Source: Candidatus Latescibacterota bacterium
GTDB taxonomy: Bacteria; JAAXHH01
DNA length: 64,000 nt
Reading direction: 5' to 3'
Assembly (NCBI GenBank): GCA_012270975.1
Contig: JAAXHH010000141.1
Span: forward strand, 748,732 to 812,731
In this document: positions 8,943-17,482 of the stretch, one piece after another
Numbering within the stretch: position 1 is the stretch's first letter
Layout of the letters: the number at the start of each line of letters is the position of its first letter
Translations under genes and position numbers: made by a program
Notes under the pieces: model-generated
The model's input: only the letters and a program-made list of their open reading frames with translations
What the model was told of the DNA's origin: nothing
Database searches by the model: none

Positions 8943-10067
8943 TCAGGCTTCTACAATCTCTACGTTTGCGCGGGGCACGGTCACGATTTCTCCGTTTTCC
9001 CGGCGGGCTTCCAGTACCCTTGCGATGGCGCCCGTGGGCAGTCTCACGGGTTGTTCGGGCAAGGACGCCACGGTGGCGATTTCCCCGAACCAGGGCTTGC
9101 GTATCATGCGCACAAGGCAGCCGGCCTCCAGGCCGCGGCCGGCCGGACCCGACCGTTCCGAAGGCTCCTGGATATCATCGGTTTTCACGATGATCTCGGG
9201 ACGTATCACGCCGGCTCTGATCTGCGTAGCCCCGCTCATGGACGCTTCGCGGCCCTGCAGAGACCGGATGAGTTCGAAGGTGCGTTCGGCCATGGGAAGG
9301 CGCCCGAAGCCTTCGGTGACGACCATGGTCAGGCCGATCTCCTCCCCACCCGTAACGGCCACGCCGATCTGGTACCCCAACAGGGTACCGATATCGTGGT
9401 ACTGCATGCCCCCGACCACCACGCCGGACGCACCCACTTCAATCAACTTACGCAACGCGTCAAGGGCGATCATGGATCCGCCGCACACGATCTGTCCCGA
9501 GCAGCCTTCGTCGATCATGTCCCCGGTGATTTCGGCACCGGGTGAATCGGCGATCAGACGTATCGGCGCGTGCACTTCGCCCCCGATTCCGAAGATCCCC
9601 TGGATGTACGCGCCGACCGTTTCGACCACGACGCCTTCACCAGGCAACAGTTCGGTTATTCTTCCGTCGATGAAAGCGTTTATGCGCACCGGGGTCGACG
9701 GTTCCCGTATGAGCACCTGGCCGGTCACTTCCGATACCATCTCGATCATACCGCTCACCGGGCAGCGGACGCTGGACTTGAGCAGGCCGAAGATCCCTTT
9801 AGACTCGGCGATCAGCTCACCTTCTTCCACCGCTTCGTCCTGTTGTTTCAACATGCAGTCCGGTACGTCTTCGGGCGCAATGGCCAGCGCATTCGCGACG
9901 TTGACGTTGTGCACCGGGCCGGGCAGATAGGTTTCCGCTACCACCGTATCGGGATCCACCCGGTCGCCGACGCTCACCAGCACGTCACCCCTCAAGGGCA
10001 GGCGGCGCGTCTTGGGGATCACGATGCGGGTCGACACCCTCAGGCCCGATGTATAGGCGTGGGCCAT
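8943..10067 (-). CDS. Conserved protein with barrel-sandwich (biotinyl/lipoyl-like) segments, partner of MutL-like ATPase
   Basis: A 374-residue protein without signal peptide or obvious membrane helix. Residues about 25-50 (RGDVLVSVGDRVDPDTVVAE) and 95-125 (SSVRCPVSGMIEMVSEVTGQ) have the alternating valine and glycine pattern of barrel-sandwich hybrid folds as in biotinyl-domain or RnfC-like proteins, though no modified lysine motif is seen. A glycine-rich middle (GASGVVVGGMQYHDIGTLLG) and a C-terminal segment resembling a small beta-barrel (about 325-374) follow. Its ATG overlaps the stop of the MutL-like ATPase gene as TGATG, so translation is probably coupled and the two proteins probably act together. 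The function is unknown. Confidence 0.75.
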   Translation of the reverse strand: MAHAYTSGLRVSTRIVIPKTRRLPLRGDVLVSVGDRVDPDTVVAETYLPGPVHNVNVANALAIAPEDVPDCMLKQQDEAVEEGELIAESKGIFGLLKSSVRCPVSGMIEMVSEVTGQVLIREPSTPVRINAFIDGRITELLPGEGVVVETVGAYIQGIFGIGGEVHAPIRLIADSPGAEITGDMIDEGCSGQIVCGGSMIALDALRKLIEVGASGVVVGGMQYHDIGTLLGYQIGVAVTGGEEIGLTMVVTEGFGRLPMAERTFELIRSLQGREASMSGATQIRAGVIRPEIIVKTDDIQEPSERSGPAGRGLEAGCLVRMIRKPWFGEIATVASLPEQPVRLPTGAIARVLEARRENGEIVTVPRANVEIVEA

Positions 10068-11869
10068 CAGACCGGCTCCGGATAGATATCGAGCGCGCGG
10101 TAGCCCCTCTGTAACGCCTCCACCCTTTCGGCCGCGTTCGCGGGGAGTTGAAGCGGCCTGCCGCGGGTGTCGATGATCACGCCCACCGGACCGTTCCGCA
10201 CCGTACGGGTGACCGGCGCGCCCCTGCCGGCGCCGACATCGAAACCGCGGGAAGGCACGACCTCCAGGGTGACCTCGTCCACCTCCCCGGTCCGGATGGC
10301 CACCAGCTCTCCCACAACGGCCTCGTGCACGCTCTGGGTGCCATTCGCCGTCAGCTTCACCGTCACGCAGGGCGAACCCGGCGAGGCAGCGCCCACTGGC
10401 GCGATGCAGGGGCCGAGATGGACGAGACAGTCCCGGTCGAAAACCTCCAGCGCCGCGGTTTCATGCACGGTGGAGAGGACGCCCAGGTGGGGCATCATGA
10501 AGATACTGTCGACCGCCAGGCTCGTGATACCTTCAGGCTGGAAGGCGTCCACCATCATCAGCGCGGCCTGTGACCGCCCCGGCGCGTGGGAAAGTACGCC
10601 TCCGCTGCCTATGATCAAATCCAGGTTCATCAGATCGACCAGCGTCTGGCCGCCGGTCTGCTGTTCGAACGTGTCCGAAATCGTCCGTTTTTGCTGCACG
10701 CCTTTCAGTTCCACGGCGAACTGCCTGTGCTGTTCGAAGGCCAGCCGCAGCGCCTCGCGGGCGACGGCCTGTTCGATGACCAGTTCCTCCATGGTCTGTG
10801 GGATGCTGGTGGGCCGGATCATCTTGTTGCCCAGCCGGTCCTTCAGGTCGGCGTCGGACATCTCAAAGGGAAGCCACCGCGATATGGCGTCCAGGCCCGC
10901 TTCCGTCAATACGTTGGAGATGCTGTAGCTCATGCCGAGATTGGCGCTCACAGTCCGGTTGAAGGCACCGCCGAAAACGGAAAACACGTCGGTGGTCGCG
11001 CCGCCGATATCCACGCCCATGACGTCGATTCCACTTCGATCCGCGACCACTCGCACCATCCGCCCGACGGCCCCCGGCGTGGGCATGATGGGTACGTGCG
11101 TCCACGCCATCAGGTCCCTGTACCCGGGCGCTTGGGCCATCACGTGCTCCATGAACAGGGTATGGATCCGCTCCCGGGCCGGCCCCAGGTTCTCCGCCTC
11201 GAGCACGGGCCTGAGGTTGTCGACCTGGCTGAGTTCCGTCCGCTCGGCCAGAATCCGGGCAATGTCTTCGCGGGCGTCGGTGTTCCCCGCGTAGATGACC
11301 GGAAGACTGTAGGCGGCGCCCAGCCTGGGCCGCGGGTCCGCGGCGGAGATCAGTTCGGCCATCTCGACCACGTGGGACTTCGTACCGCCGTCCACGCCCC
11401 CCGAAAGCAGGATCATGTCCGGCCGCAACTGCCGTATGCGCTCGATGCGTTCGTGGGGCAGACGCCCGTCGTTGGACGCCAGGGTTTCCATGACGATGGC
11501 GCCCGCGCCCAGGGCCGCCCGTTCGGCGCTCTCGGCGGTCATGCTCTTGACCACGCCGGCCACCATCATCTGAAGTCCCCCGCCGGCGCTGCTCGTCGAG
11601 ACGTAGATATCTACACCGCGGCCACCATCTGCCGGCGAGACGATCCGGTCTCCGTCGAGGATCTCGCGGCCGGACTGCTCCTCCACCTCGCGCACCGCGT
11701 TGAGCACGCCCCGCGTGACATCCTCGAAAGGCGCTTCCACGGTCGTAGGCGCCTCTCCGCGGACGACGAGGCGGTACGAACCGGAACGGCGCTCGATCAG
11801 GATGGCCTTGGTGGTCGTGCTACCGCAATCGGTGGCCAGGATGACCCCGATATCCGCTGGAAGGGGCAT
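10067..11869 (-). CDS. GlmL/MutL-type ASKHA ATPase
   Basis: A 600-residue ATPase of the actin/Hsp70/sugar-kinase fold, matching the MutL (GlmL) family that accompanies B12-dependent glutamate mutase. Residues 12-21 (ATDCGSTTTK) form the first phosphate loop, VMGVDIGGATTDVFS (about 282-296) the second, and IIGSGGVLSHAPGR (about 436-449) the adenosine-side motif. Length is normal for the family. No glmS, glmE or other B12 mutase gene lies in the window. Instead the gene is embedded among membrane proteins, which suggests a different job from mutase maintenance. It overlaps the next gene by TGATG. The family assignment is firm, the role is open. Confidence 0.85.
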   Translation of the reverse strand: MPLPADIGVILATDCGSTTTKAILIERRSGSYRLVVRGEAPTTVEAPFEDVTRGVLNAVREVEEQSGREILDGDRIVSPADGGRGVDIYVSTSSAGGGLQMMVAGVVKSMTAESAERAALGAGAIVMETLASNDGRLPHERIERIRQLRPDMILLSGGVDGGTKSHVVEMAELISAADPRPRLGAAYSLPVIYAGNTDAREDIARILAERTELSQVDNLRPVLEAENLGPARERIHTLFMEHVMAQAPGYRDLMAWTHVPIMPTPGAVGRMVRVVADRSGIDVMGVDIGGATTDVFSVFGGAFNRTVSANLGMSYSISNVLTEAGLDAISRWLPFEMSDADLKDRLGNKMIRPTSIPQTMEELVIEQAVAREALRLAFEQHRQFAVELKGVQQKRTISDTFEQQTGGQTLVDLMNLDLIIGSGGVLSHAPGRSQAALMMVDAFQPEGITSLAVDSIFMMPHLGVLSTVHETAALEVFDRDCLVHLGPCIAPVGAASPGSPCVTVKLTANGTQSVHEAVVGELVAIRTGEVDEVTLEVVPSRGFDVGAGRGAPVTRTVRNGPVGVIIDTRGRPLQLPANAAERVEALQRGYRALDIYPEPV

Positions 11870-11921
11870 GGGAACCGTCTACGTCGCGCGGAACGCAGGG
11901 CGCCGGGGCGTCGCCGCGATA

Positions 11922-12221
11922 CTAGGTTGCATGGTTATCCGCCTCGGAAGCGTGATGCTCGATGCGCTGGATCAGGAACTCCACGTTCTCCCGGCGCTCG
12001 ATGGCCTCGGCGATCCGGTCGTATTCCGACGCGTCCACGACCATGTGGATGAAGGGACTCAGGAAGGCCATGAACTGGCCGCCCAAGAATGAAAGGGGCT
12101 TCATGGATTCCAGGAACAGGATCGCCGGCGCGGTGAGTTCACGGGCGACCACGGCCTCGGCGATCCGGTCGAGCAGTGCCTGTTGTTCAGCCAGGGTACC
12201 GTTCGATTCGCTCATGCTCAA
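11922..12221 (-). CDS. Small hypothetical protein, first gene of the MutL-like cluster
   Basis: A 99-residue protein with no signal peptide. The N-terminal part is helical and charged (residues 10-30). The middle (TAPAILFLESMKPLSFLGGQ, about 31-50) is amphipathic to hydrophobic and could lie on or dip into the membrane, and the end is a charged helix rich in Glu, Arg and His. I do not recognise it. It is 52 bases upstream of the MutL-like ATPase gene on the same strand. Array R2 lies directly in front of its start codon, so the leader of the cluster contains the repeat. Confidence 0.6.
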   Translation of the reverse strand: MSMSESNGTLAEQQALLDRIAEAVVARELTAPAILFLESMKPLSFLGGQFMAFLSPFIHMVVDASEYDRIAEAIERRENVEFLIQRIEHHASEADNHAT

Positions 12222-12222
12222 T

Positions 12223-12254
12223 CGCCTGGTCCGCCTGACCGGCCCGGTCCTGAC
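12223..12254. repeat. 9-bp-period array R2
   Basis: Units CGCCTGGTC, CGCCTGACC, GGCCCGGTC, then a decayed unit, directly upstream of the small protein gene that starts the MutL-like cluster. Confidence 0.6.
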
Positions 12255-12280
12255 AATGGCTGTCGGAACATCTCACCGCC

Positions 12281-13132
12281 TCAGCTTATCACGAATTCCG
12301 GGCCCGCGTGCCTGCCGATCCATTCGCGCAGGGGGATGTCTTCGGGCAGGGGCGAGGTATAGCCATGGCCGCCCGATGGTCCCGCGCCCAGGAGCTGCCT
12401 GCGGATGGGGTCGCTGCGGTCCATGTAGTGATCCACCGTCATGTTGTCCCGGGGACGCAGCCAGCGGTAGCTGTAGCCGAAGAATAGTACCTTGCGGGTC
12501 ACGTCGGAGTAATTGATGCCCGACGCATGCCAGAGACGGCGATCGAAGAACACGGCGTCGCCGGCCGCGGCCTGGATCGGAACGGCGCCTTCCGGATCCG
12601 ACTCGCCATCCTCGGGAAACTCGATCTCCTCACTCCGGTGGCTGCCCGGAATGGCGTGGAAGTTGCCCCGGTTGGTCGCCGTGCAGTCGCTCAGGAAGAA
12701 GGCTACTTTCAGCGACACCCGGGGACGGGGCGTGGTCTCCAGGTCGATATTCAGCCTGCCGCTGTCCTGATGCCAGCCCAGGCGTCGTTTCTTGGGTTTC
12801 TGATCCGCCGGCCACGGAGGCGAGACGATCAAATGGGAATGGTACAGTTGAATGTGCCATCCGAGAATGCCCCAAACCTTGGGGAAGGTCTTCGGCCAGT
12901 CGAGCAGTTCCAGCAGCAGATCGTCCCGGCCGATGATATCGAAGTGGTTCTTGATGGAGTATGGACCGCCGCCCATGTTCGGGCGGCATTCGGCGTCGAT
13001 GCGGTCCGCGATCCGGTTCAATGCTTCGACCATGTCGTCCGGCAGGACGTTTTCCACGATGAAAAAACCCTGTTCATCGAAGAAGCGCCGCTCTTCGTCC
13101 GTCAGGCAGTAGGCGAGGCAGGAAGGGTCCAT
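12281..13132 (-). CDS. Phytanoyl-CoA dioxygenase (PhyH) family protein
   Basis: Iron(II)/2-oxoglutarate-dependent oxygenase of the PhyH family; substrate unknown. In the 283-residue protein the metal triad is visible as HQD (His121, Asp123) and the distal His202 in LWHASG, with Arg214 in TRKVLFF as the likely 2-oxoglutarate ligand. The IPGSHRS stretch (161-167) is typical of the family. It is followed 59 bases later by the MutL-like cluster on the same strand, and preceded by a sulfatase. One of four PhyH homologues in this window; they are divergent from each other, so not recent duplicates. Confidence 0.88.
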   Translation of the reverse strand: MDPSCLAYCLTDEERRFFDEQGFFIVENVLPDDMVEALNRIADRIDAECRPNMGGGPYSIKNHFDIIGRDDLLLELLDWPKTFPKVWGILGWHIQLYHSHLIVSPPWPADQKPKKRRLGWHQDSGRLNIDLETTPRPRVSLKVAFFLSDCTATNRGNFHAIPGSHRSEEIEFPEDGESDPEGAVPIQAAAGDAVFFDRRLWHASGINYSDVTRKVLFFGYSYRWLRPRDNMTVDHYMDRSDPIRRQLLGAGPSGGHGYTSPLPEDIPLREWIGRHAGPEFVIS

Positions 13133-13243
13133 AGCGGGATTCCGGGTTCGGAACGCAATAACGTCACGAATCGTACCAGTATCTTCTTAATGAGTTACAA
13201 CCAGATGGTCAACCAATTTGAAGACCTGGTCGCGTGAAGCCGG

Positions 13244-14854
13244 TCATGCTTCCCGAACCTCGAACATCGCCCGGATCTCGGGACTTTCCGCATACCCGAT
13301 CCGAATCGCCCGCGCCCTCAACCGGTGCTCGCCGGCCTCGAGCCTGAGCGGTTCGGTGTACAACTGCCAACGGGGGTTGTCCCCGTCCTGGAACGTGAAG
13401 GCGATGGAAGCGCCCTGCGTCGCGCAATGGAGTTGCAGCAGGATGGGGCCTTCATACGAGCCGCCCTCCAGGGCCGGTTCGATCCCGGGGCTCTCCGGAC
13501 ATATGGGCACGCAGATCACGGGGGCGGTCTCGGGCTGGCGCCCTTCAGGATACCAATTCCGGACCATCTCGCTTTCGGGGATCCGGCCCATGTCGCCCAC
13601 CTCTTCGAGCCAGGCGTCGAGCGCTCCGCGCATCCGCTCCAGGTCGCCGCGAATCCGGGGATCGTCGGCCAGATTGTGCACTTCATGGGGATCGGCCGCC
13701 GTGTCGTAAAACTCCTCGACGGGCCTGGGGTACCGGAACAGGGTCGACTGCGCCTCGTCGAGGCCGTCCTCCAGGCGCAGCCGCCAGATTTCCTGCATGA
13801 TCGGATGGCGGTTTCGATAGGGGATCCAGGAAAGGTAGGGCAGGTCCGGCCGGTAGTTGCGGATGTGCTTGTACCGGTCGTCCCGAACGGCCCGTACCAT
13901 GTCGTAGGACACGTCGTGTCGGTCTCTGCTGGCGTAGACATAGTCCCGTGACGGCCGGGCCTGTTCCCCGAGAAAGGCGCGGCCCTGGATATGATGCGGG
14001 ATTTCGACGCCGGCCAGGGACAGCATCGTGGGGCCAAGGTCGATCGTGCTGACCAGGTCATCGCATACCCGTCCGCCTTCCAGGTCCGGTCCCCGGGCGA
14101 TCAGCGGCACGTGGATGCCCGCGTCATAGGGCCACCGCTTGCCCCGGGGCAGGGGGCCATGGTCGCTCCAGTTGAAGACATACGTATTTCCGGCAAGGCC
14201 GTCTTCTTCCAACTGCCCCAGGAGTGCGCCGAATTCCCGGTCGTTGTGGGCGATATGGGTGTACATGCGGGCCAGGGCTTCCCGCACCACCGGCGTGTCG
14301 GGCAGGTGGGGCGGCGGCTCGATGGCTTCGGGATCGAACTCGGGCGACGGGCACTTCTCCGGCCACATACCGCTTTCGTGGCTGCGCATGAGGTTGAAGA
14401 CGGCGAAGAAAGGCTGTTCCGGATCGGGCCGGTTTCGCCAGTGGGCCGAGTCGCCCTGGTCGTCCCAGGCCGTCAGCGGCGGCTCGAACTGGTAGTCGGT
14501 CTTGAAGTTGTTCGAGCAGTAGTAACCCGCCGCCCGCAGGTACTCGGTGAAGCACTTGACGTAGTGGGGAAGTACCGCGGAATAGGGCGTGGGCAACTCA
14601 GGTACAGCGGGATCGGCGTGGGTGGTCCGCATGTGGTGCGTGCCGATGGAGGTGGCGTACATCCCAGTAATGATCGCCGAACGGGCAGGGGCGCAGACCC
14701 CCGACGTGGAGAAGCAGTTCGTCCACCGGCATCCCTGGGCTGCGAAGCGGTCCACGTTCGGCGTACGGGCCACCGGGTCACCGTAGCAGCCGTAGTAAGG
14801 GCCGGTATCTTCGAAGGAGATCCACAGGATGTTCGGTCCGGACCGTGAAGGCAC
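13244..14854 (-). CDS. Sulfatase (Cys-type, formylglycine-dependent)
   Basis: Hydrolyses a sulfate ester, or acts on a related phosphonate. The 536-residue protein has the alkaline-phosphatase-like fold with the metal-site start NILWISFEDTGPY (8-20) and the maturation motif C54-A-P-A-R58, where Cys is converted to formylglycine. WSDHGPLPRGKRWPYDAG (about 229-246) is the second metal site and substrate region. The start is GTG with GAGG five bases upstream. I see no signal peptide, which is usual for many such candidate-phylum sulfatases and suggests cytoplasmic action or a non-classical substrate. A C-terminal extension of about 100 residues beyond the normal fold looks like a beta-rich accessory domain. 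Confidence 0.9.
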   Translation of the reverse strand: MPSRSGPNILWISFEDTGPYYGCYGDPVARTPNVDRFAAQGCRWTNCFSTSGVCAPARSAIITGMYATSIGTHHMRTTHADPAVPELPTPYSAVLPHYVKCFTEYLRAAGYYCSNNFKTDYQFEPPLTAWDDQGDSAHWRNRPDPEQPFFAVFNLMRSHESGMWPEKCPSPEFDPEAIEPPPHLPDTPVVREALARMYTHIAHNDREFGALLGQLEEDGLAGNTYVFNWSDHGPLPRGKRWPYDAGIHVPLIARGPDLEGGRVCDDLVSTIDLGPTMLSLAGVEIPHHIQGRAFLGEQARPSRDYVYASRDRHDVSYDMVRAVRDDRYKHIRNYRPDLPYLSWIPYRNRHPIMQEIWRLRLEDGLDEAQSTLFRYPRPVEEFYDTAADPHEVHNLADDPRIRGDLERMRGALDAWLEEVGDMGRIPESEMVRNWYPEGRQPETAPVICVPICPESPGIEPALEGGSYEGPILLQLHCATQGASIAFTFQDGDNPRWQLYTEPLRLEAGEHRLRARAIRIGYAESPEIRAMFEVREA

Positions 14855-14962
14855 GGAGGCCTCGCTTTGCAGATGCTGTGTTTCCTTAACTTGATTAACT
14901 ACAGTAATTTAGATATCGACTGCCCATGATGCCGGCTAACCGGGACAGGTGTCGCATTCCGA

Positions 14963-16066
14963 TCACAGTCCCGTCACCGTCTCTTCGGCGAGCTGGTCCA
15001 CGACCGCCTTTAGATCATCGGTTTTACCGTAGGTTCTGAGCTGCCGGTCCGCGCTGCTGCCCCGCTCGAGCATGACCCGGATGTACTCGATCTCCTCTCG
15101 GACCCCGAGTGGATCCACGACGTCGTCCACGATATCCAGCAGTTCCTCGATGAGGTATCGCAGGGGGACCTCCTCTTCCTTGCCGAAGTCGACCAGGTTT
15201 CCGTCCAGCCCGTCCTTGATGGCGCGCCACTTGTTCTCGGCCACCAGGTCGCGCCGGTAGTACCGCCATGACTGGTTCTCGCGGCGCAGCCGGATCAACT
15301 TGGCCGCCACCGCCCTGACCAGGGCCACGATGGCCACCACTTCGTCGATTTCGGTGATGCAGTCGCAGATCCGGATCTCCAGCGTGGGGAAACGGGGATG
15401 GGGCCGCACGTCCCACCAGATCTTCGTGGGCTCGTCCATGCAGCCGGTCTTGATCATCGTCTGGATGAAATGGTCGTACTCGACGGCCGAATTGAACCGA
15501 TCGGGTATGCCGGTCCGGGGCAACTCGGAGAACACGATGCTCCGGTAGGATTTGAGCCCTGTGTTGTCTCCCATCCAGAAGGGGGATGAAGAAGAAAGGG
15601 CCAGGACGTGGGGCATGAAATAGCTGATCTGGTTCATGGTGTCGATGCGCAGTTCCCGGTCGGGTATGCCCACGTGGATGTGCATGCCGAAGATGAGCAG
15701 GCGACGGGCGACATACTGCAGGTCGGCGACCAGGCTGCGGTACCGGTCTTTCTCGGTGATTTCCTGCTCCTGCCAGCGAGAAAAGGGATGGGTGCCGGCC
15801 GCCACGATCCGGTGACCGCTCTTTTCCGCGATTTCGGACACCATGCTTCGAAGCCGGGCGATCTCCCTCCGGACTTCCTTGATGTCCTTGCAGACCTCGG
15901 TACCCATTTCCACTTGGGACTGAAGGAATTCCGGCTTGACCTGGTCGCGAAAGACCCGCTTCCCCTTTTCGAGAAACTCGGAGATGTAGGAAGTCAGTTC
16001 CCGGGACTCGGGGTCGATGATCTGGTATTCCTCTTCGACGCCGAGGGTCATTTCTTCTAAGGTCAT
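14963..16066 (-). CDS. YbdK-type carboxylate-amine ligase (glutamate-cysteine ligase GCS2 family)
   Basis: Joins a carboxylate to an amine with ATP; relatives include YbdK and glutamate-cysteine ligase type 2. The 367-residue protein starts with the family hallmark TLGVEEEYQIIDPES (8-21) and carries AAGTHPFSRW (about 91-100) and FGMHIHVGI (about 125-133), which form the active site. Length is normal for YbdK. The physiological substrate is not known for this group. An ATG at 16051 is possible but the longer form is kept because the residues before GVEEEYQ are usual in the family. Confidence 0.88.
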   Translation of the reverse strand: MTLEEMTLGVEEEYQIIDPESRELTSYISEFLEKGKRVFRDQVKPEFLQSQVEMGTEVCKDIKEVRREIARLRSMVSEIAEKSGHRIVAAGTHPFSRWQEQEITEKDRYRSLVADLQYVARRLLIFGMHIHVGIPDRELRIDTMNQISYFMPHVLALSSSSPFWMGDNTGLKSYRSIVFSELPRTGIPDRFNSAVEYDHFIQTMIKTGCMDEPTKIWWDVRPHPRFPTLEIRICDCITEIDEVVAIVALVRAVAAKLIRLRRENQSWRYYRRDLVAENKWRAIKDGLDGNLVDFGKEEEVPLRYLIEELLDIVDDVVDPLGVREEIEYIRVMLERGSSADRQLRTYGKTDDLKAVVDQLAEETVTGL

Positions 16067-16127
16067 GGTGTGAACTGCTCCCAGAATCCGGGTCCGGACG
16101 ACAGACCGCCGGTTATCCTGTTGACTG

Positions 16128-16556
16128 CTACGCGCCCGGTTTACGCGATCCGAACCAGACGCCCGCGGCCCCGATCAGCGGGTTGAGCCAGTTGAACCAT
16201 GCCGGATGGACAGCACCCGCGGTCGCCTCCATCATCGACAGGTCGTCGGGACGCGGTCCCGCCGCCATCTCCACCGGCATCAGGGCCCGCACCACCCCCA
16301 TCACGATAACAAGGCCGATCAGTAATTTGGCGGCCCTGGCATCCTGCGCCACCCTGACGCAGACAAGACCGGCGATGTACGCACCCACAAACCCCATCAC
16401 GAGCGAGCCGAGCGCCCAGCCGGTGGGTACTTCCCACGAATCCGGCTGGAAAGCGCCCGTGGGTCCCACCGCCACCCACAGCAGCGAGAAGAGTACGAAG
16501 AGCACGGCGGCCATGACAACGTAGCCGACGATGGCCGCGAGAATGTTCCTGAGCAT
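16128..16556 (-). CDS. Small four-helix membrane protein
   Basis: A 142-residue protein with about four membrane helices (for example AAIVGYVVMAAVLFVLFSLL near the start and LVMGFVGAYIAGLVCV in the middle). I know of similar unnamed proteins in many bacteria but no function. GGAGG lies six bases before the ATG at 16556 and three before the ATG at 16559, so the shorter start is preferred. It stands alone between the YbdK-type gene and the VOC/ArsR pair on the same strand. Confidence 0.7.
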   Translation of the reverse strand: MLRNILAAIVGYVVMAAVLFVLFSLLWVAVGPTGAFQPDSWEVPTGWALGSLVMGFVGAYIAGLVCVRVAQDARAAKLLIGLVIVMGVVRALMPVEMAAGPRPDDLSMMEATAGAVHPAWFNWLNPLIGAAGVWFGSRKPGA

Positions 16557-16622
16557 CATGTTCCTCCCTGAAAGTGGGCATCATGCCCTTGGACCAGGAT
16601 GGTCGACGGGGCGATGCGATCA

Positions 16623-17018
16623 TTACGCCTGATCCTTCTCCGCCATGATCTGAATCAAGTTGCCGCATGTATCGTCGAAGGCGGCGATAACAACGGTCCC
16701 GGCATCCGTTGGCGGCTGCACGAATCGCACGCCTTTCGCCACGAGGCGCTCGTGTTCGGCTGCGACGTCGTCGACCGAGAAGGCGGTCCAGGGGATACCG
16801 TCCTCCACAAGGGCCTTCTTGAACGGACGCACCGCGGGATGGACGTCAGGCTCGAGCGCCAGCTCCGTCCCATCCGGATCTTCCGCGGATACCACGGTGA
16901 TCCAGGCGTGTTCTCCCAGGGGTATGTTGTGCTTCACCTGGAAGCCAAGGGTTTCCGTGTAGAATTCAAGTGCCTTCTGCTGGTCATCTACCGCGACACT
17001 GGTCAGTGTGATTCTCAT
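16623..17018 (-). CDS. VOC family protein (glyoxalase/bleomycin-resistance fold)
   Basis: A 131-residue single-domain protein with two beta-alpha-beta-beta-beta repeats. RITLTSVAVDDQQKALEFYT (2-21) is the standard first strand and helix, and the C-terminal half ends with FDDTCGNLIQIM, where Asp and Asn-Leu-Ile are typical of the second repeat. The enzyme reaction cannot be named; many relatives are annotated simply as glyoxalase/extradiol dioxygenase-like. The start at 17018 overlaps the stop of the ArsR gene as ATGA, so the pair is translationally coupled and the VOC protein is probably under control of that repressor. Confidence 0.88.
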   Translation of the reverse strand: MRITLTSVAVDDQQKALEFYTETLGFQVKHNIPLGEHAWITVVSAEDPDGTELALEPDVHPAVRPFKKALVEDGIPWTAFSVDDVAAEHERLVAKGVRFVQPPTDAGTVVIAAFDDTCGNLIQIMAEKDQA

Positions 17019-17335
17019 TGCTCGATGCCCTCCTCTATTGAATTTGAAGTGTCCTCGTCTGTTGAGATGGGCCACCGCTCCCTGATTGCCTTTAGCGGGG
17101 CGCCCTCGAACCAGTGGAACTTCGTCCTCCCCTCGAACCTCGTGCGAATGAGCCCGGCGGCTTCCAGGACGTCCAGGTGTTGCGAAATCGCCTGCCGCGA
17201 AGAGTTAATGCCGTGTTTCATGATCAGGCGCGCACAGAGTTCGAAGAGCGATTGACCCGACCGATCCGCGAGCTCATCCAGGATGGCCCGCCTGGTTCGG
17301 TCAGCGATCGCACGATAAATATCCACATCATTCAT
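17015..17335 (-). CDS. ArsR-family winged-helix transcriptional regulator
   Basis: A 106-residue winged-helix repressor. DVDIYRAIADRTRRAILDEL (3-22) is the typical first helix of ArsR proteins of the kind that pair with SRPBCC or VOC proteins, and NSSRQAISQHLDVLEAAGLI is the recognition helix-turn-helix. There is no CxC metal site, so metal sensing is unlikely. The ATG at 17335 is chosen; a TTG at 17344 lies inside the palindrome and is less likely. No clear Shine-Dalgarno sequence precedes the start, so the message may have a very short leader. Confidence 0.87.
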   Translation of the reverse strand: MNDVDIYRAIADRTRRAILDELADRSGQSLFELCARLIMKHGINSSRQAISQHLDVLEAAGLIRTRFEGRTKFHWFEGAPLKAIRERWPISTDEDTSNSIEEGIEQ

Positions 17336-17338
17336 GAT

Positions 17339-17358
17339 ATGCAAGGATATACTTGCAT
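17339..17358. promoter_or_regulatory. Palindromic operator candidate for the ArsR-VOC pair
   Basis: Perfect 7-bp inverted repeat, ATGCAAG (17339-17345) and CTTGCAT (17352-17358), separated by GATATA. It ends three bases before the ArsR start codon. Size and location fit an ArsR-family autoregulatory site. Confidence 0.55.
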
Positions 17359-17482
17359 GTCAATTCCTTTTTTTTGCGGTGACCGCCGTGAAGTGACCTT
17401 CACGCCCGATCAGATCGCGGCAGTGAAGGACGAGAGCATCGAATTCAGCGACATAACGGACAGGGGTTCCCAGTTACGGTGA
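17357..17482 (+). pseudogene. Possible remnant of a BrnA-like antitoxin gene
   Basis: A 41-codon frame whose middle (FTPDQIAAVKDESIEFSDI) resembles the segment near the end of BrnA-type antitoxins that contains a DE-x-I-D-x-SDI motif. It stops soon after, without the usual continuation, and lies head to head with the decayed brnT-like sequence on the other strand. The similarity is short and from memory, so this is a weak call. Confidence 0.3.

Noticed and set aside
8242..9930. A 562-codon open frame opposite the DUF6754-like and barrel-sandwich genes
   Set aside because: High-GC shadow: it reads antisense to two well-packed genes, has no ribosome binding site and its protein is compositionally odd (many Ser, Pro and Arg).
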